Origin: DASWHK01 sp036398215
GTDB lineage: Bacteria > Acidobacteriota > UBA890
Direction of reading: 5' to 3'
Length of the DNA stretch: 5,658 bases
Assembly (NCBI GenBank): GCA_036398215.1
Contig: DASWHK010000352.1
Location: forward strand, 1 to 5,658
Made by a program: the position numbers and the translations under genes. Below the pieces are notes generated by a model that saw only the letters and a program-made list of their open reading frames with translations, did no database searches and was not told the DNA's origin. Of the stretch, positions 1 to 5,658 are shown in pieces (the first letter of the stretch is position 1; each line of letters opens with the position of its first letter).

Positions 1-2949
1 GCCGCGGAAGGCGTACTGCATGTTCCAGGTCGGCTGGCCGACGCGCTCCTGCCAGTACATCCACGCCTTGCGCAGCAGCTTCTCGAGGAGGATCGAGTCG
101 ATGTTGCCGCCGTTGTTGCGGCGCACGTCGATGATCAGCCCCTCACGGTTGAACACCGGGTAGAACTGGCGGTACCAGGCGGTGAGGTCGCCGCCTCCCA
201 TCGCCCGGAGGTGGACATAGCCGATGCGGTCGTCGCTCTTCTCCTCGACGATGAGGCGGCGGGTGTACTCCCAGTCGGTGTAGCGGAGGTCGCGCTCGCT
301 TGTGGTGGGGACGACGATGACGTCGCGGGCGCCGCCCGCTTCGGCGGCGTCGCCGCCGCCGCCGGGGCCGGGGCCCGCCGCGCCGGCGGTTGCCGCCCCG
401 CTGGCGTCGCGAACCCTCATGAGCACCTGGCGGCCGCCCTGGTTGCGGAGCAGCGCTCCGACGGCCGGGACGTCGAGCGTCGAGACCCCGTTGATCGCCT
501 CGATGACGTCGCCCTCCTCGATGGCCAGGTAGGGATCGGCGAGCGGCGACCTCTCGTCGGGGTAGTCGGGATCGGAGCGGTAGATGTAATCGACGCGGTA
601 GCCGCCGGCGTCCGGGTCGCGCAGCAGCCGGGCGCCGAGGCTCGGCACGCTGACGTCGTCGTCACCGCTGCGGAGGTCGCCGCCCCGCACGCTGGTGTGC
701 AGCGCCGACAGCTCGCCGACGAAGCCGCCGATCAGGTCGGAGAGCTCGTCGCGGGTGGTGATCCGGTCGACCAGCGGCAGGTACTTGTCCAGCGCCCCCT
801 GCCAATCGATGCCGTGCATGCCGGGGTCGTAGAAGTAGTCGCGCTCCATGCGCCAGGCGTCGACGATGATCTGCCGCCAGTCCTCGCGGACGTCGATCGG
901 GAAGCTCCAGCCGCGCAGGTCGACGCGGGCGTCGTCGAGTCGGTTGCCGGCCTCCTGAGCGCGGGCGTCGATGACGAAGAAATCGTCGCCCCGCCGCACC
1001 AGGATCTTGGCGCCGTCCATCGACAGCTCGGCGGAGCGCACGTTCTCGACCACGGTCACCGCCTCGGGGTCGTCGTTGTCGAAGGGCAGCGCCATCAGGT
1101 CGGTGCCGTCGCCGCTGCCGGCGCCCTCGCGGGAGAGGTAGAACAGGGCGTCGTCGTTGGCGGCGAGCCCGCTGTAATTGCCGGGCTCGACCGGCACCTC
1201 GCGCACCCGCAGCTCGATGCCGTCGAGGTCGATCTCGACGCGGGGAGCGGCGTCCGCCGCCCCCGCCCCCGCCTGCGCCTCGCCACCGGCCGGAGCGCCG
1301 GGATGCAGCTCGTCGTCGAACCGGAACGGCGAGCGCACGCCGCGGCGTAGCGTCACCTCGTAGATTCTGTCGGGACGGGCGAAGTAGGGCTCGGGCGCCC
1401 GCGCGCCCCAGGGGCTGCCGACCGCCGACTGCAGGTTGCGGTCGGAGACGAAGTAGAGGAGCTGCCCGCTCGAGGCCCAGGCGACGTTGCCGCTGTTGGT
1501 TCGATCCGAGGTCACCGCGGTCGTGACGCCGGTCTCGACGTTGTAGAGCTTGATCTGCCGGAAGCTGTTGATCGCCGTCATGGTGTAGGCGAGCCAGCGG
1601 CTGTCGGGCGACCAGGCGCGGTCGCCGATCCCCTCGCGGTTCTCGGAGATGATCCGGGTCTCTCCGCTCTCGACGTCCAGCAGCGTGAGGTCGCGGTTCA
1701 TGTCGGTGAAGGCGATCCACTTGCCGTTGGGCGAGGGGGTGCCCGCGAAGCGCAGCACGGTGCCGTCGTCGCTGATCGGCTCCGTCTCGCCGATGCCGTC
1801 GGCCGGGAGGCGGACCCACTCGAACTCGCCGCTGGCGTCCGACAGGCCGGCGAGCGATTCACCGTCGGGCAGGAACATGACGTCGCGGTAGCGGACACCC
1901 TCGTCGCGGCTGGCGCGCACCAGCCGGCCGCTGCCGGCCGGCGCCACGAACACGCGGCCCCGTGCGGTCAGCACGACGGACCTCCCCGAGGGGTGGAGGC
2001 GCGCCGAGGTCAGGTACTGCAGCGGCTCGGTCTCCCACTTCTCGCGGAGCTGGTCGAAGTCGGAGGCCAGCGCGATCGGGACCATGCGGGCCGTGTCGGC
2101 GGCGACGTCGTAGAGCCAGAGGTCGGCGCCCAACTGGTAGACGATGCGCCCTTCCGACAGGTCCGGATCGCGGACGTCCCAGCCGCTGTGCGTGGTGTGC
2201 CGGCGGACGTCGCCGCCGTCCTCGTCCATCGACCAGATGTTCATCGTCCCGTCGCGGTCGCTGACGAAGTACACGCGGCCGTCCCACCACATCGGCGAGT
2301 GGCTCTCGCCCTCGTAGTCGCCGGTCAGCTCGACCGCCTCGCGGGAGCCGGCGGCGAACTTCCAGACATCGCGCGCCGTCCCTCCGACGTAGCGCTTGGT
2401 GACGTTGCCGTGGAAGGCCGGGCGCACGAAGAACAGCGTGCGGCCGCTGCCATCGTAGGTCGCCTCGCTGGCGGTCGACAGCGGGATGCGCTCGCGGGTG
2501 TCGTCGGACAGGTCGATGGCGACGAGCTGCGGCACCGGCAAGGTGGCGTAGTGGCCGGTCGTGTAGATCAGCCTGCCGTCGGGCGTCCAGGTGGTGGCGC
2601 TGGAGGTGTCGGCCTCGTAGGTGCGCCGCGTCGGCACGCCGCCGGCCAGCGGCATCGTGTAGAGCTCAGCGGGACCCTCGTAGCGGGCGGTGAAGGCGAG
2701 GGTGACGCCGTCGGGCGAGATGGTCGGGTCGGTTTCTTCCGAGAGGTGCGTGGTCAGGCGCTGGGCGACGCCGCCTTCGACCGTCGTTCTCCACAGATCG
2801 CCCTCGGCGGCGAAGACGATCGTGTCGCCGTGGATGGCGGGGAACCGGTAGTAGCCGAGCGCGGCTGTGGACTGAACGGCCGTCGCGGGGGTGGCCGGCG
2901 GCGTAGAGATGAAGAGGGCGATCGCGACGATCAGGAAGCTGCGGCGCAT
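1..2949 (-). CDS. Exported tricorn-like protease (S41 family), C-terminus beyond window
   Basis: Predicted tricorn-type serine peptidase, which trims peptides to short products. The frame is open for 983 codons from ATG at 2949 to the left edge with no in-frame stop. Residues 1-24 form a signal peptide (MRR, then a hydrophobic core, with an ATA cleavage site at 22-24), so the protein is exported, unlike the cytosolic archaeal tricorn. Two beta-propellers follow (about 33-680), with PD40/TolB-like blades: SPDG 78-81, TPDG 122-125, SDRDG 230-234, HPSG 318-321, SPNG 406-409, WSPD 446-449. The helical domain has MHGIDW at 711-716 and H751 in ALHTSVRGGD, aligning by eye with tricorn catalytic His746. 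A PDZ motif, GDVIEAING, lies at 813-821. The S41 core begins near 904 (GYVHLRAM, then LIIDVRRNNGGN ending at 949). The Ser-Asp nucleophile pair should lie a few residues past the edge, so catalytic competence cannot be judged here. Ala/Gly-rich inserts lie at 551-569 and 849-874. Family call confident; substrate unknown. Confidence 0.9.
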   Translation of the reverse strand, partial: MRRSFLIVAIALFISTPPATPATAVQSTAALGYYRFPAIHGDTIVFAAEGDLWRTTVEGGVAQRLTTHLSEETDPTISPDGVTLAFTARYEGPAELYTMPLAGGVPTRRTYEADTSSATTWTPDGRLIYTTGHYATLPVPQLVAIDLSDDTRERIPLSTASEATYDGSGRTLFFVRPAFHGNVTKRYVGGTARDVWKFAAGSREAVELTGDYEGESHSPMWWDGRVYFVSDRDGTMNIWSMDEDGGDVRRHTTHSGWDVRDPDLSEGRIVYQLGADLWLYDVAADTARMVPIALASDFDQLREKWETEPLQYLTSARLHPSGRSVVLTARGRVFVAPAGSGRLVRASRDEGVRYRDVMFLPDGESLAGLSDASGEFEWVRLPADGIGETEPISDDGTVLRFAGTPSPNGKWIAFTDMNRDLTLLDVESGETRIISENREGIGDRAWSPDSRWLAYTMTAINSFRQIKLYNVETGVTTAVTSDRTNSGNVAWASSGQLLYFVSDRNLQSAVGSPWGARAPEPYFARPDRIYEVTLRRGVRSPFRFDDELHPGAPAGGEAQAGAGAADAAPRVEIDLDGIELRVREVPVEPGNYSGLAANDDALFYLSREGAGSGDGTDLMALPFDNDDPEAVTVVENVRSAELSMDGAKILVRRGDDFFVIDARAQEAGNRLDDARVDLRGWSFPIDVREDWRQIIVDAWRMERDYFYDPGMHGIDWQGALDKYLPLVDRITTRDELSDLIGGFVGELSALHTSVRGGDLRSGDDDVSVPSLGARLLRDPDAGGYRVDYIYRSDPDYPDERSPLADPYLAIEEGDVIEAINGVSTLDVPAVGALLRNQGGRQVLMRVRDASGAATAGAAGPGPGGGGDAAEAGGARDVIVVPTTSERDLRYTDWEYTRRLIVEEKSDDRIGYVHLRAMGGGDLTAWYRQFYPVFNREGLIIDVRRNNGGNIDSILLEKLLRKAWMYWQERVGQPTWNMQYAFRG

Positions 2950-2956
2950 GATGGTG

Positions 2957-2962
2957 CTCCTT
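2957..2962 (-). promoter_or_regulatory. Shine-Dalgarno site of the tricorn-like gene
   Basis: On the minus strand AAGGAG sits 7 nt upstream of the ATG at 2949. This strong ribosome-binding match decides the start, which also gives a complete signal peptide. Confidence 0.8.
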
Positions 2963-2990
2963 GCGGTGATGGGCACGGTGCGACGCCAGT

Positions 2991-3019
2991 AGCGTAGTCG
3001 CGAGGGCGAGGGCGGACAA
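2991..3019 (-). promoter_or_regulatory. Candidate sigma70-type promoter for the tricorn-like gene
   Basis: Read on the minus strand, TTGTCC (3019-3014, 4 of 6 to TTGACA) is followed after exactly 17 bp by TACGCT (2996-2991, 3 of 6 to TATAAT). Transcription would start near 2984, giving a leader of about 35 nt that carries the AAGGAG site. Spacing is ideal but the -10 is weak, as often in GC-rich genomes. Prediction by eye only. Confidence 0.35.
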
Positions 3020-3043
3020 CGACATCGCGACCCGTTGTAGACT
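3013..3043 (+). promoter_or_regulatory. Weak candidate promoter for the kinase, implying a leaderless transcript
   Basis: TAGACT (3038-3043) matches TATAAT at 4 of 6 positions. CGGACA (3013-3018) matches TTGACA at 4 of 6 but with a long 19-bp spacer. The -10 ends 6 nt before the GTG start, so a start site 7 nt downstream of it would fall on the start codon itself. No purine-rich ribosome site precedes the GTG, which fits leaderless translation. Confidence 0.25.
3016..3038. promoter_or_regulatory. Operator-like inverted repeat in the divergent region
   Basis: ACAACG (3016-3021) and CGTTGT (3033-3038) are perfect inverted 6-mers separated by 11 bp. The spacer holds a TCGCGA palindrome (3025-3030), offset by half a base from the symmetry centre. 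The element overlaps the candidate -35 of the tricorn-like gene and touches the candidate -10 of the kinase gene, so one bound dimer could affect both. No regulator family is assigned. Confidence 0.3.
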
Positions 3044-3049
3044 GCGCCG

Positions 3050-4888
3050 GTGTCCGAGCGATGCCCGAAATGCGGATCGCGCCGTCCTCCCGGCGCCGCC
3101 CTGGGGGAGCTTTGCCCGCAATGCCTGTTCGGGCTGGGCCTCGCGACCACCGTCACCGCCGGTCTCGCGACCACCGTCACCGCCGGTCGCGCCCCGCAGA
3201 TCTCCACCGAGACCGAGTCGTTGCTGCGCGACCGGTCGAGGGTGGGGGCGCTGGTCATCTTCATCGGCGTGCTGCTGTTCATCGTCCGCGACATGCTGGT
3301 GCTCGATCTCGGCGCGGTCGGCTCGGCGGAGTGGTGGTGGGCGTACCTGCCGCGGTTCGGCGTGCTGGCGTTGTATGCCGGCGCCATCGCCCTGCTGAGC
3401 GGCCCGCACGCCCTGTCGCTGGCGCGCCTGCGACAGCTCGAGGTCCCGCTGCTCTGGATCGTGGCGCTGTGGTTCGCGTTCGATCGTTACGTCTACACCC
3501 GGGAGGCCATCGCCCGCGGCAGCGCCGTCGAGACCGTCTGGGCGCTGGCCTTCGCGGCGATCACCTACTTCGCCTTCCTGAGCGCCTACGGCTTCCTGGT
3601 GCCCAACACCTGGCGGCGGGCGCTCGAGATGACCGCGCCGCTGGCCGTGGCGCCGCTGGTGGTGCCGGCGCTGATCGCCTGGCGCGATGCCCGTGCCCGG
3701 GCGTTCCTGATCGACGCCGGCACCGTGCCGATGCTCACCAGCATGGCCTTGATGATGGCGATCGGCGTGATGATCGCCGCCTGGGGCGCGCATCGTATCC
3801 ACACGCTGCGCATCGAGGCCTTCGAGGCCAAACGGCTGGGCCAGTACGTGCTCACCGAGCGACTCGGCGCCGGCGGCATGGGCGAGGTGTGGAAGGCCGA
3901 GCACAGCCTGCTGGTCCGCCCCGCGGCGATCAAGCTCATCAAGGCCGATCTCGCCGGGATCCGCGACGCGGCGCTGGCGCAGGACTTCGCGGCATCGTTC
4001 GAGCGCGAGGCGCAGGCCACCGCCAGCCTGCGCTCGATCCATACGGTCGAGCTCTACGACTTCGGTATCACCGCCGACTCGACCTTCTATTACGTCATGG
4101 AGCTGCTCGACGGGCTCGACCTCGAGACGATGGTGAAGCGCTACGGGCCGTTGCCGCCGGCGCGCGTCGCCTACCTGCTCGAGCAGGTCTGCGACTCGCT
4201 CGCCGACGCTCACGCCAACGGTCTGGTTCACGGCGACATCAAGCCCGCCAACATCCAGGTCTGCCGGATGGGCCGCCGCCACGACTTCGTCAAGGTGCTG
4301 GACTTCGGGCTGGTGAAGCCGGCGAGCGCGGCGGCGGCCGGGGGCAGCGCGGTGGACCGGGGCTTCGATGGGAAGGCGGTGCGACAATCCGCCGGCGAGG
4401 TGGAGCGACGGCCTGACGGTGGGGCGGAGCCACGGTCTGACGATGGGGCGGAGCGACGGGCCGGCGGGTGGCGCCATGGAGACGAGAGAATGGCCGGATC
4501 TCACGACCGGCGGATCATCGGCACCCCCGCGTACATGGCCCCGGAGGTCGCCACGGGCTCGGGGAGCATCGATGGCCGCGCCGACATCTACTCGCTCGGT
4601 GGCGTCGGTTACTGGCTGCTCACCGGCGAGCAGGTCTTCGAGGGAGCGTCCCCGGGCGAGGTTCTGCAACGGCATCAGAGCGCGCCGGTCACGCCGCCCT
4701 CGCAACGCGGCGGGGGAGCGATACCGGCCGGCCTCGAGGCCCTCATCCTGCGCTGTCTCGAGAAGGATCCGGCGGCGCGACCGCAGAGCGCCGACGAGCT
4801 TGCCGCCGAACTGCTGGCGACCGGCCTGGCTGCCGGGTGGACCCAGGAAGAAGCGCGGGCCTGGTGGCTGGCGCACCGGCAGCCATGA
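3050..4888 (+). CDS. Membrane Ser/Thr protein kinase: zinc ribbon, six TM helices, C-terminal kinase domain
   Basis: A 612-residue Hanks-type Ser/Thr kinase that phosphorylates cytoplasmic proteins; its substrates are unknown. GTG at 3050 is the first start after an in-frame TAG at 3038. A zinc ribbon has cysteines 5, 8, 22 and 25. A linker carries LATTVTAG twice (31-46). Six hydrophobic helices lie near 65-80, 98-117, 131-147, 162-184, 192-211 and 226-246, and the charge pattern places the ribbon and kinase in the cytoplasm. Kinase domain about 265-590: glycine loop GAGGMG 273-278, ATP lysine K295, likely helix-C E320, catalytic loop HGDIKPAN 394-401 (Gly where Arg is usual), metal-binding DFG 418-420, GTPAYMAPE 491-499, D512 in DIYSLG, and R577 in ARP. 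The DFG-to-APE segment is about 80 residues, with an insertion of low-complexity charged sequence at about 425-486. The tail reads WTQEEARAWWLAHR. All core catalytic residues are present, so activity is likely. Confidence 0.95.
   Translation: MSERCPKCGSRRPPGAALGELCPQCLFGLGLATTVTAGLATTVTAGRAPQISTETESLLRDRSRVGALVIFIGVLLFIVRDMLVLDLGAVGSAEWWWAYLPRFGVLALYAGAIALLSGPHALSLARLRQLEVPLLWIVALWFAFDRYVYTREAIARGSAVETVWALAFAAITYFAFLSAYGFLVPNTWRRALEMTAPLAVAPLVVPALIAWRDARARAFLIDAGTVPMLTSMALMMAIGVMIAAWGAHRIHTLRIEAFEAKRLGQYVLTERLGAGGMGEVWKAEHSLLVRPAAIKLIKADLAGIRDAALAQDFAASFEREAQATASLRSIHTVELYDFGITADSTFYYVMELLDGLDLETMVKRYGPLPPARVAYLLEQVCDSLADAHANGLVHGDIKPANIQVCRMGRRHDFVKVLDFGLVKPASAAAAGGSAVDRGFDGKAVRQSAGEVERRPDGGAEPRSDDGAERRAGGWRHGDERMAGSHDRRIIGTPAYMAPEVATGSGSIDGRADIYSLGGVGYWLLTGEQVFEGASPGEVLQRHQSAPVTPPSQRGGGAIPAGLEALILRCLEKDPAARPQSADELAAELLATGLAAGWTQEEARAWWLAHRQP
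3140..3187 (+). repeat. Exact tandem duplication of 24 bp in the kinase linker
   Basis: The 24 bp at 3140-3163 are repeated without any mismatch at 3164-3187. The unit begins CTCGCGACC and ends CGCCGGT. It encodes LATTVTAG twice, between the zinc ribbon and the first membrane helix, and keeps the frame. Perfect identity at synonymous positions points to a recent slippage or duplication event. Confidence 0.95.
4389..4460 (+). repeat. Three imperfect 24-bp tandem units in the kinase activation segment
   Basis: Units at 4389-4412, 4413-4436 and 4437-4460. The second and third agree at 21 of 24 positions by my count; the first agrees with either at 17 of 24. The shared core is GG.GGAGC.ACGG. The period is a multiple of three, so the kinase frame is kept. 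The encoded stretch is Arg/Asp/Glu/Gly-rich and lies between DFG (418-420) and APE (497-499). Confidence 0.75.
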
Positions 4889-4904
4889 TGGTCCAGCCTG
4901 GAGA

Positions 4905-5090
4905 TCAACGCCAAGGATCGAGAACCTTGGCCCCGGTCGGTGCGAAGTCCGCCGCATTGCGCGTCACGACGGTCATGTCGTGAACCAGCGCCGTGGCGGC
5001 GATCAGCGTGTCAGGAACATCAATGCAGGTCCGCCGGCGGATCGAGCCCCGCCTTTCGTGTAACGTGCTGGCGTTGTCGGCGATGAGAGG
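4905..5090 (-). pseudogene. VapC-type PIN-domain toxin, C-terminal remnant
   Basis: The minus strand encodes about 60 residues matching the C-terminal half of VapC/FitB-like PIN ribonucleases, ending at TGA (4907-4905). Visible marks are PDTLIAATALVH, with the family's conserved active-site Asp, then VVTRNAADF with the last acidic position, and the typical ending VLDPW. An intact toxin is about 130 residues and starts with a hydrophobic strand, an Asp-Thr-Asn motif and a later Glu. None of these is found upstream in any minus-strand frame. The frame stays open beyond 5090 but there reads as low-complexity antisense of the next gene. No start codon fits this fragment, no antitoxin is adjacent, and it contains a TTA leucine codon that is out of character for this DNA. 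It is therefore most likely a non-functional remnant of a type II toxin-antitoxin pair. The upstream boundary is approximate. Confidence 0.7.
4910..4931. terminator. Short hairpin between convergent kinase and toxin-remnant ends
   Basis: A perfect 7-bp stem (GCCAAGG at 4910-4916 with CCTTGGC at 4925-4931) closes an 8-nt loop, starting 21 nt after the kinase stop codon. No T-run follows on either strand, so it is not a canonical intrinsic terminator. It also falls in the last codons of the toxin remnant and may be chance. It could stabilise the kinase mRNA 3' end. Confidence 0.25.
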
Positions 5091-5167
5091 GCGTGGCCGA
5101 GCGCGCGTCGACGTCCCGCCGAGGGTCGTGGCGGCGGTACTCGGCGCTCGTCGGCCGCGTCTGGACC

Positions 5168-5173
5168 GGGAGG
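5168..5173 (+). promoter_or_regulatory. Shine-Dalgarno site of the serine hydrolase
   Basis: GGGAGG lies 5 nt before the GTG at 5179 and 14 nt before the ATG at 5188, so the GTG is the better start. The 88 bp between the toxin remnant and this gene show no convincing -35/-10 pair. Confidence 0.65.
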
Positions 5174-5178
5174 CAAAC

Positions 5179-5658
5179 GTGAATCCGATGATACCGACGA
5201 AGCGGCTGCTGGGCCTCGTTTTCCTGATGGCGTCGATGCCGGCGGCGCCGGCGGCGCAGTTCACCGAGCTCCAGGCGGCCATCGCGGCGTTCGATGCCGA
5301 GGTTGCGGTCGGCGTCGCCGAAGATGCCGGCGGCTGCGTCTCGGTCGCCGTGTTCATCGGCGATGAGGTGATCTGGGCGAAGGGCTACGGCTGGGCCGAC
5401 ATCGAGAACCGCATCGCCGCGACCCCCGACACCATCGGCCGCACGGGATCGATCTCGAAGTCGTTCACCGCCGTCCTGCTGATGCAGCTCGCCGAGCGCG
5501 GCGTGCTCGACATCGATGATCCGGTGGTCGACTACTTCCCCGCGGTCGCCGGCCTCGCCGGCGGCCCTGAAAGCCCCGAGGATCCCGAGGGTCCGGAGGG
5601 CATGGACCCGATCACCTTCCGGATGCTGGCCAGCCACACGGCGGGCCTGATCCGCGAG
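5179..5658 (+). CDS. Secreted beta-lactamase-fold serine hydrolase (class C / PBP-like), C-terminus beyond window
   Basis: The first 160 residues of a serine hydrolase of the class C beta-lactamase / D-alanyl-D-alanine carboxypeptidase / esterase superfamily; the gene runs off the right edge. A signal peptide is seen at about residues 1-25 (basic TKR, hydrophobic LLGLVFLM, then an Ala/Pro-rich cleavage region ending near AAPAAQ), so it acts in the periplasm or outside. The fold's opening strands are visible (VSVAVFIGDEVIWAKGYGWAD, split by eye into two strands). The nucleophile motif is SISK, with catalytic S91 and K94 in the usual setting GSISKSFTA. LAERGVLDIDDPV and the hallmark SHTAGL (152-157) follow in normal order. 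The second motif (Tyr-x-Asn) and the later His/Lys-x-Gly motif lie outside the window. An acidic proline-rich insert (GGPESPEDPEGPEG, 128-141) precedes HTAGL. The family includes peptidases, esterases and lactamases, and the part seen does not separate them. Confidence 0.9.
   Translation, partial: MNPMIPTKRLLGLVFLMASMPAAPAAQFTELQAAIAAFDAEVAVGVAEDAGGCVSVAVFIGDEVIWAKGYGWADIENRIAATPDTIGRTGSISKSFTAVLLMQLAERGVLDIDDPVVDYFPAVAGLAGGPESPEDPEGPEGMDPITFRMLASHTAGLIRE

Noticed and set aside
211..1350. A 379-codon plus-strand open frame opposite the tricorn-like gene
   Set aside because: Its translation is Val/Ala/Asp/Gly-rich with no domain, and the other strand encodes a clear multi-domain peptidase through the same bases.
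662..1819. A 385-codon minus-strand open frame overlapping the tricorn-like gene in another frame
   Set aside because: Extreme Arg content and no motif; it is a frame shadow of the peptidase, whose own frame is unbroken from 2949 to the edge.
2998..3030. Two TCGCGA palindromes 27 bp apart as a paired operator
   Set aside because: TCGCGA also occurs inside the kinase coding repeats (3141-3146 and 3165-3170) and is expected often in such GC-rich DNA. Only the copy within the larger inverted repeat was kept as part of a candidate.
2666..4957. A 763-codon open frame on the minus strand across the kinase gene and the divergent region
   Set aside because: It is antisense to the kinase, is rich in Arg/Gln/His/Gly low-complexity sequence with no recognisable domain, and runs through the control region. 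Such frames are usual opposite GC-rich genes because stop codons are rare there.
4368..5063. Plus-strand open frame of 231 codons across the kinase 3' end and the toxin remnant
   Set aside because: It repeats the 24-bp units in another frame and has no domain; the kinase frame carries all the conserved motifs.
5020..5637. Minus-strand open frame of 205 codons opposite the serine hydrolase
   Set aside because: It is antisense to a clear SxxK hydrolase, and I found no PIN N-terminal motif in it that would complete the toxin.
1..5658. A defence island, CRISPR array, phage or transposon system
   Set aside because: No spaced repeats, integrase, transposase, nuclease-helicase pair or terminal inverted repeats were seen. 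The only defence-like trace is the decayed VapC fragment.

Overview
The window is very GC-rich coding DNA with strong third-position GC. It reads like a chromosomal segment of a soil or sediment bacterium of the Acidobacteriota type (Vicinamibacteria-like). That placement is an inference from three protein styles seen together: an exported tricorn-type peptidase, a membrane Ser/Thr kinase with an N-terminal zinc ribbon and a Trp-rich tail, and a secreted class C beta-lactamase-fold serine hydrolase. No rRNA or marker gene is present to confirm it.

Layout. (1) Positions 1-2949, minus strand: 983 codons of a tricorn-like S41 peptidase, open without a stop to the left edge. It has a signal peptide, two beta-propellers, the histidine-bearing helical domain, a PDZ domain and the start of the S41 core. 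The nucleophile region lies just outside the window. (2) Positions 2950-3049: a 100-bp divergent control region with a plausible promoter for the peptidase, a weak promoter for the kinase that would make it leaderless, and a 6+6 bp inverted repeat touching both. (3) Positions 3050-4888, plus strand: a complete 612-residue Ser/Thr kinase with a zinc ribbon, six membrane helices and a C-terminal kinase domain. It carries two separate 24-bp-period in-frame tandem repeats, one of them inside a greatly enlarged activation segment. (4) Positions 4905 to about 5090, minus strand: the C-terminal remnant of a VapC-type PIN toxin, converging on the kinase 16 bp away. (5) Positions 5179-5658, plus strand: the first 160 residues of a secreted serine hydrolase (SxxK family), cut by the right edge.

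How they fit together. Peptidase and kinase share a divergent promoter region, so co-regulation is possible. The peptidase and the serine hydrolase are both predicted to be exported and may act on peptides or cell-wall-like substrates outside the cytoplasm, with the kinase as a membrane signalling protein between them. This link rests only on adjacency. I see no phage, transposase, CRISPR or RNA gene. The most unusual local structure is the repeat-bearing activation-loop insertion in the kinase. Next come the operator-like divergent region and the decayed toxin fragment.
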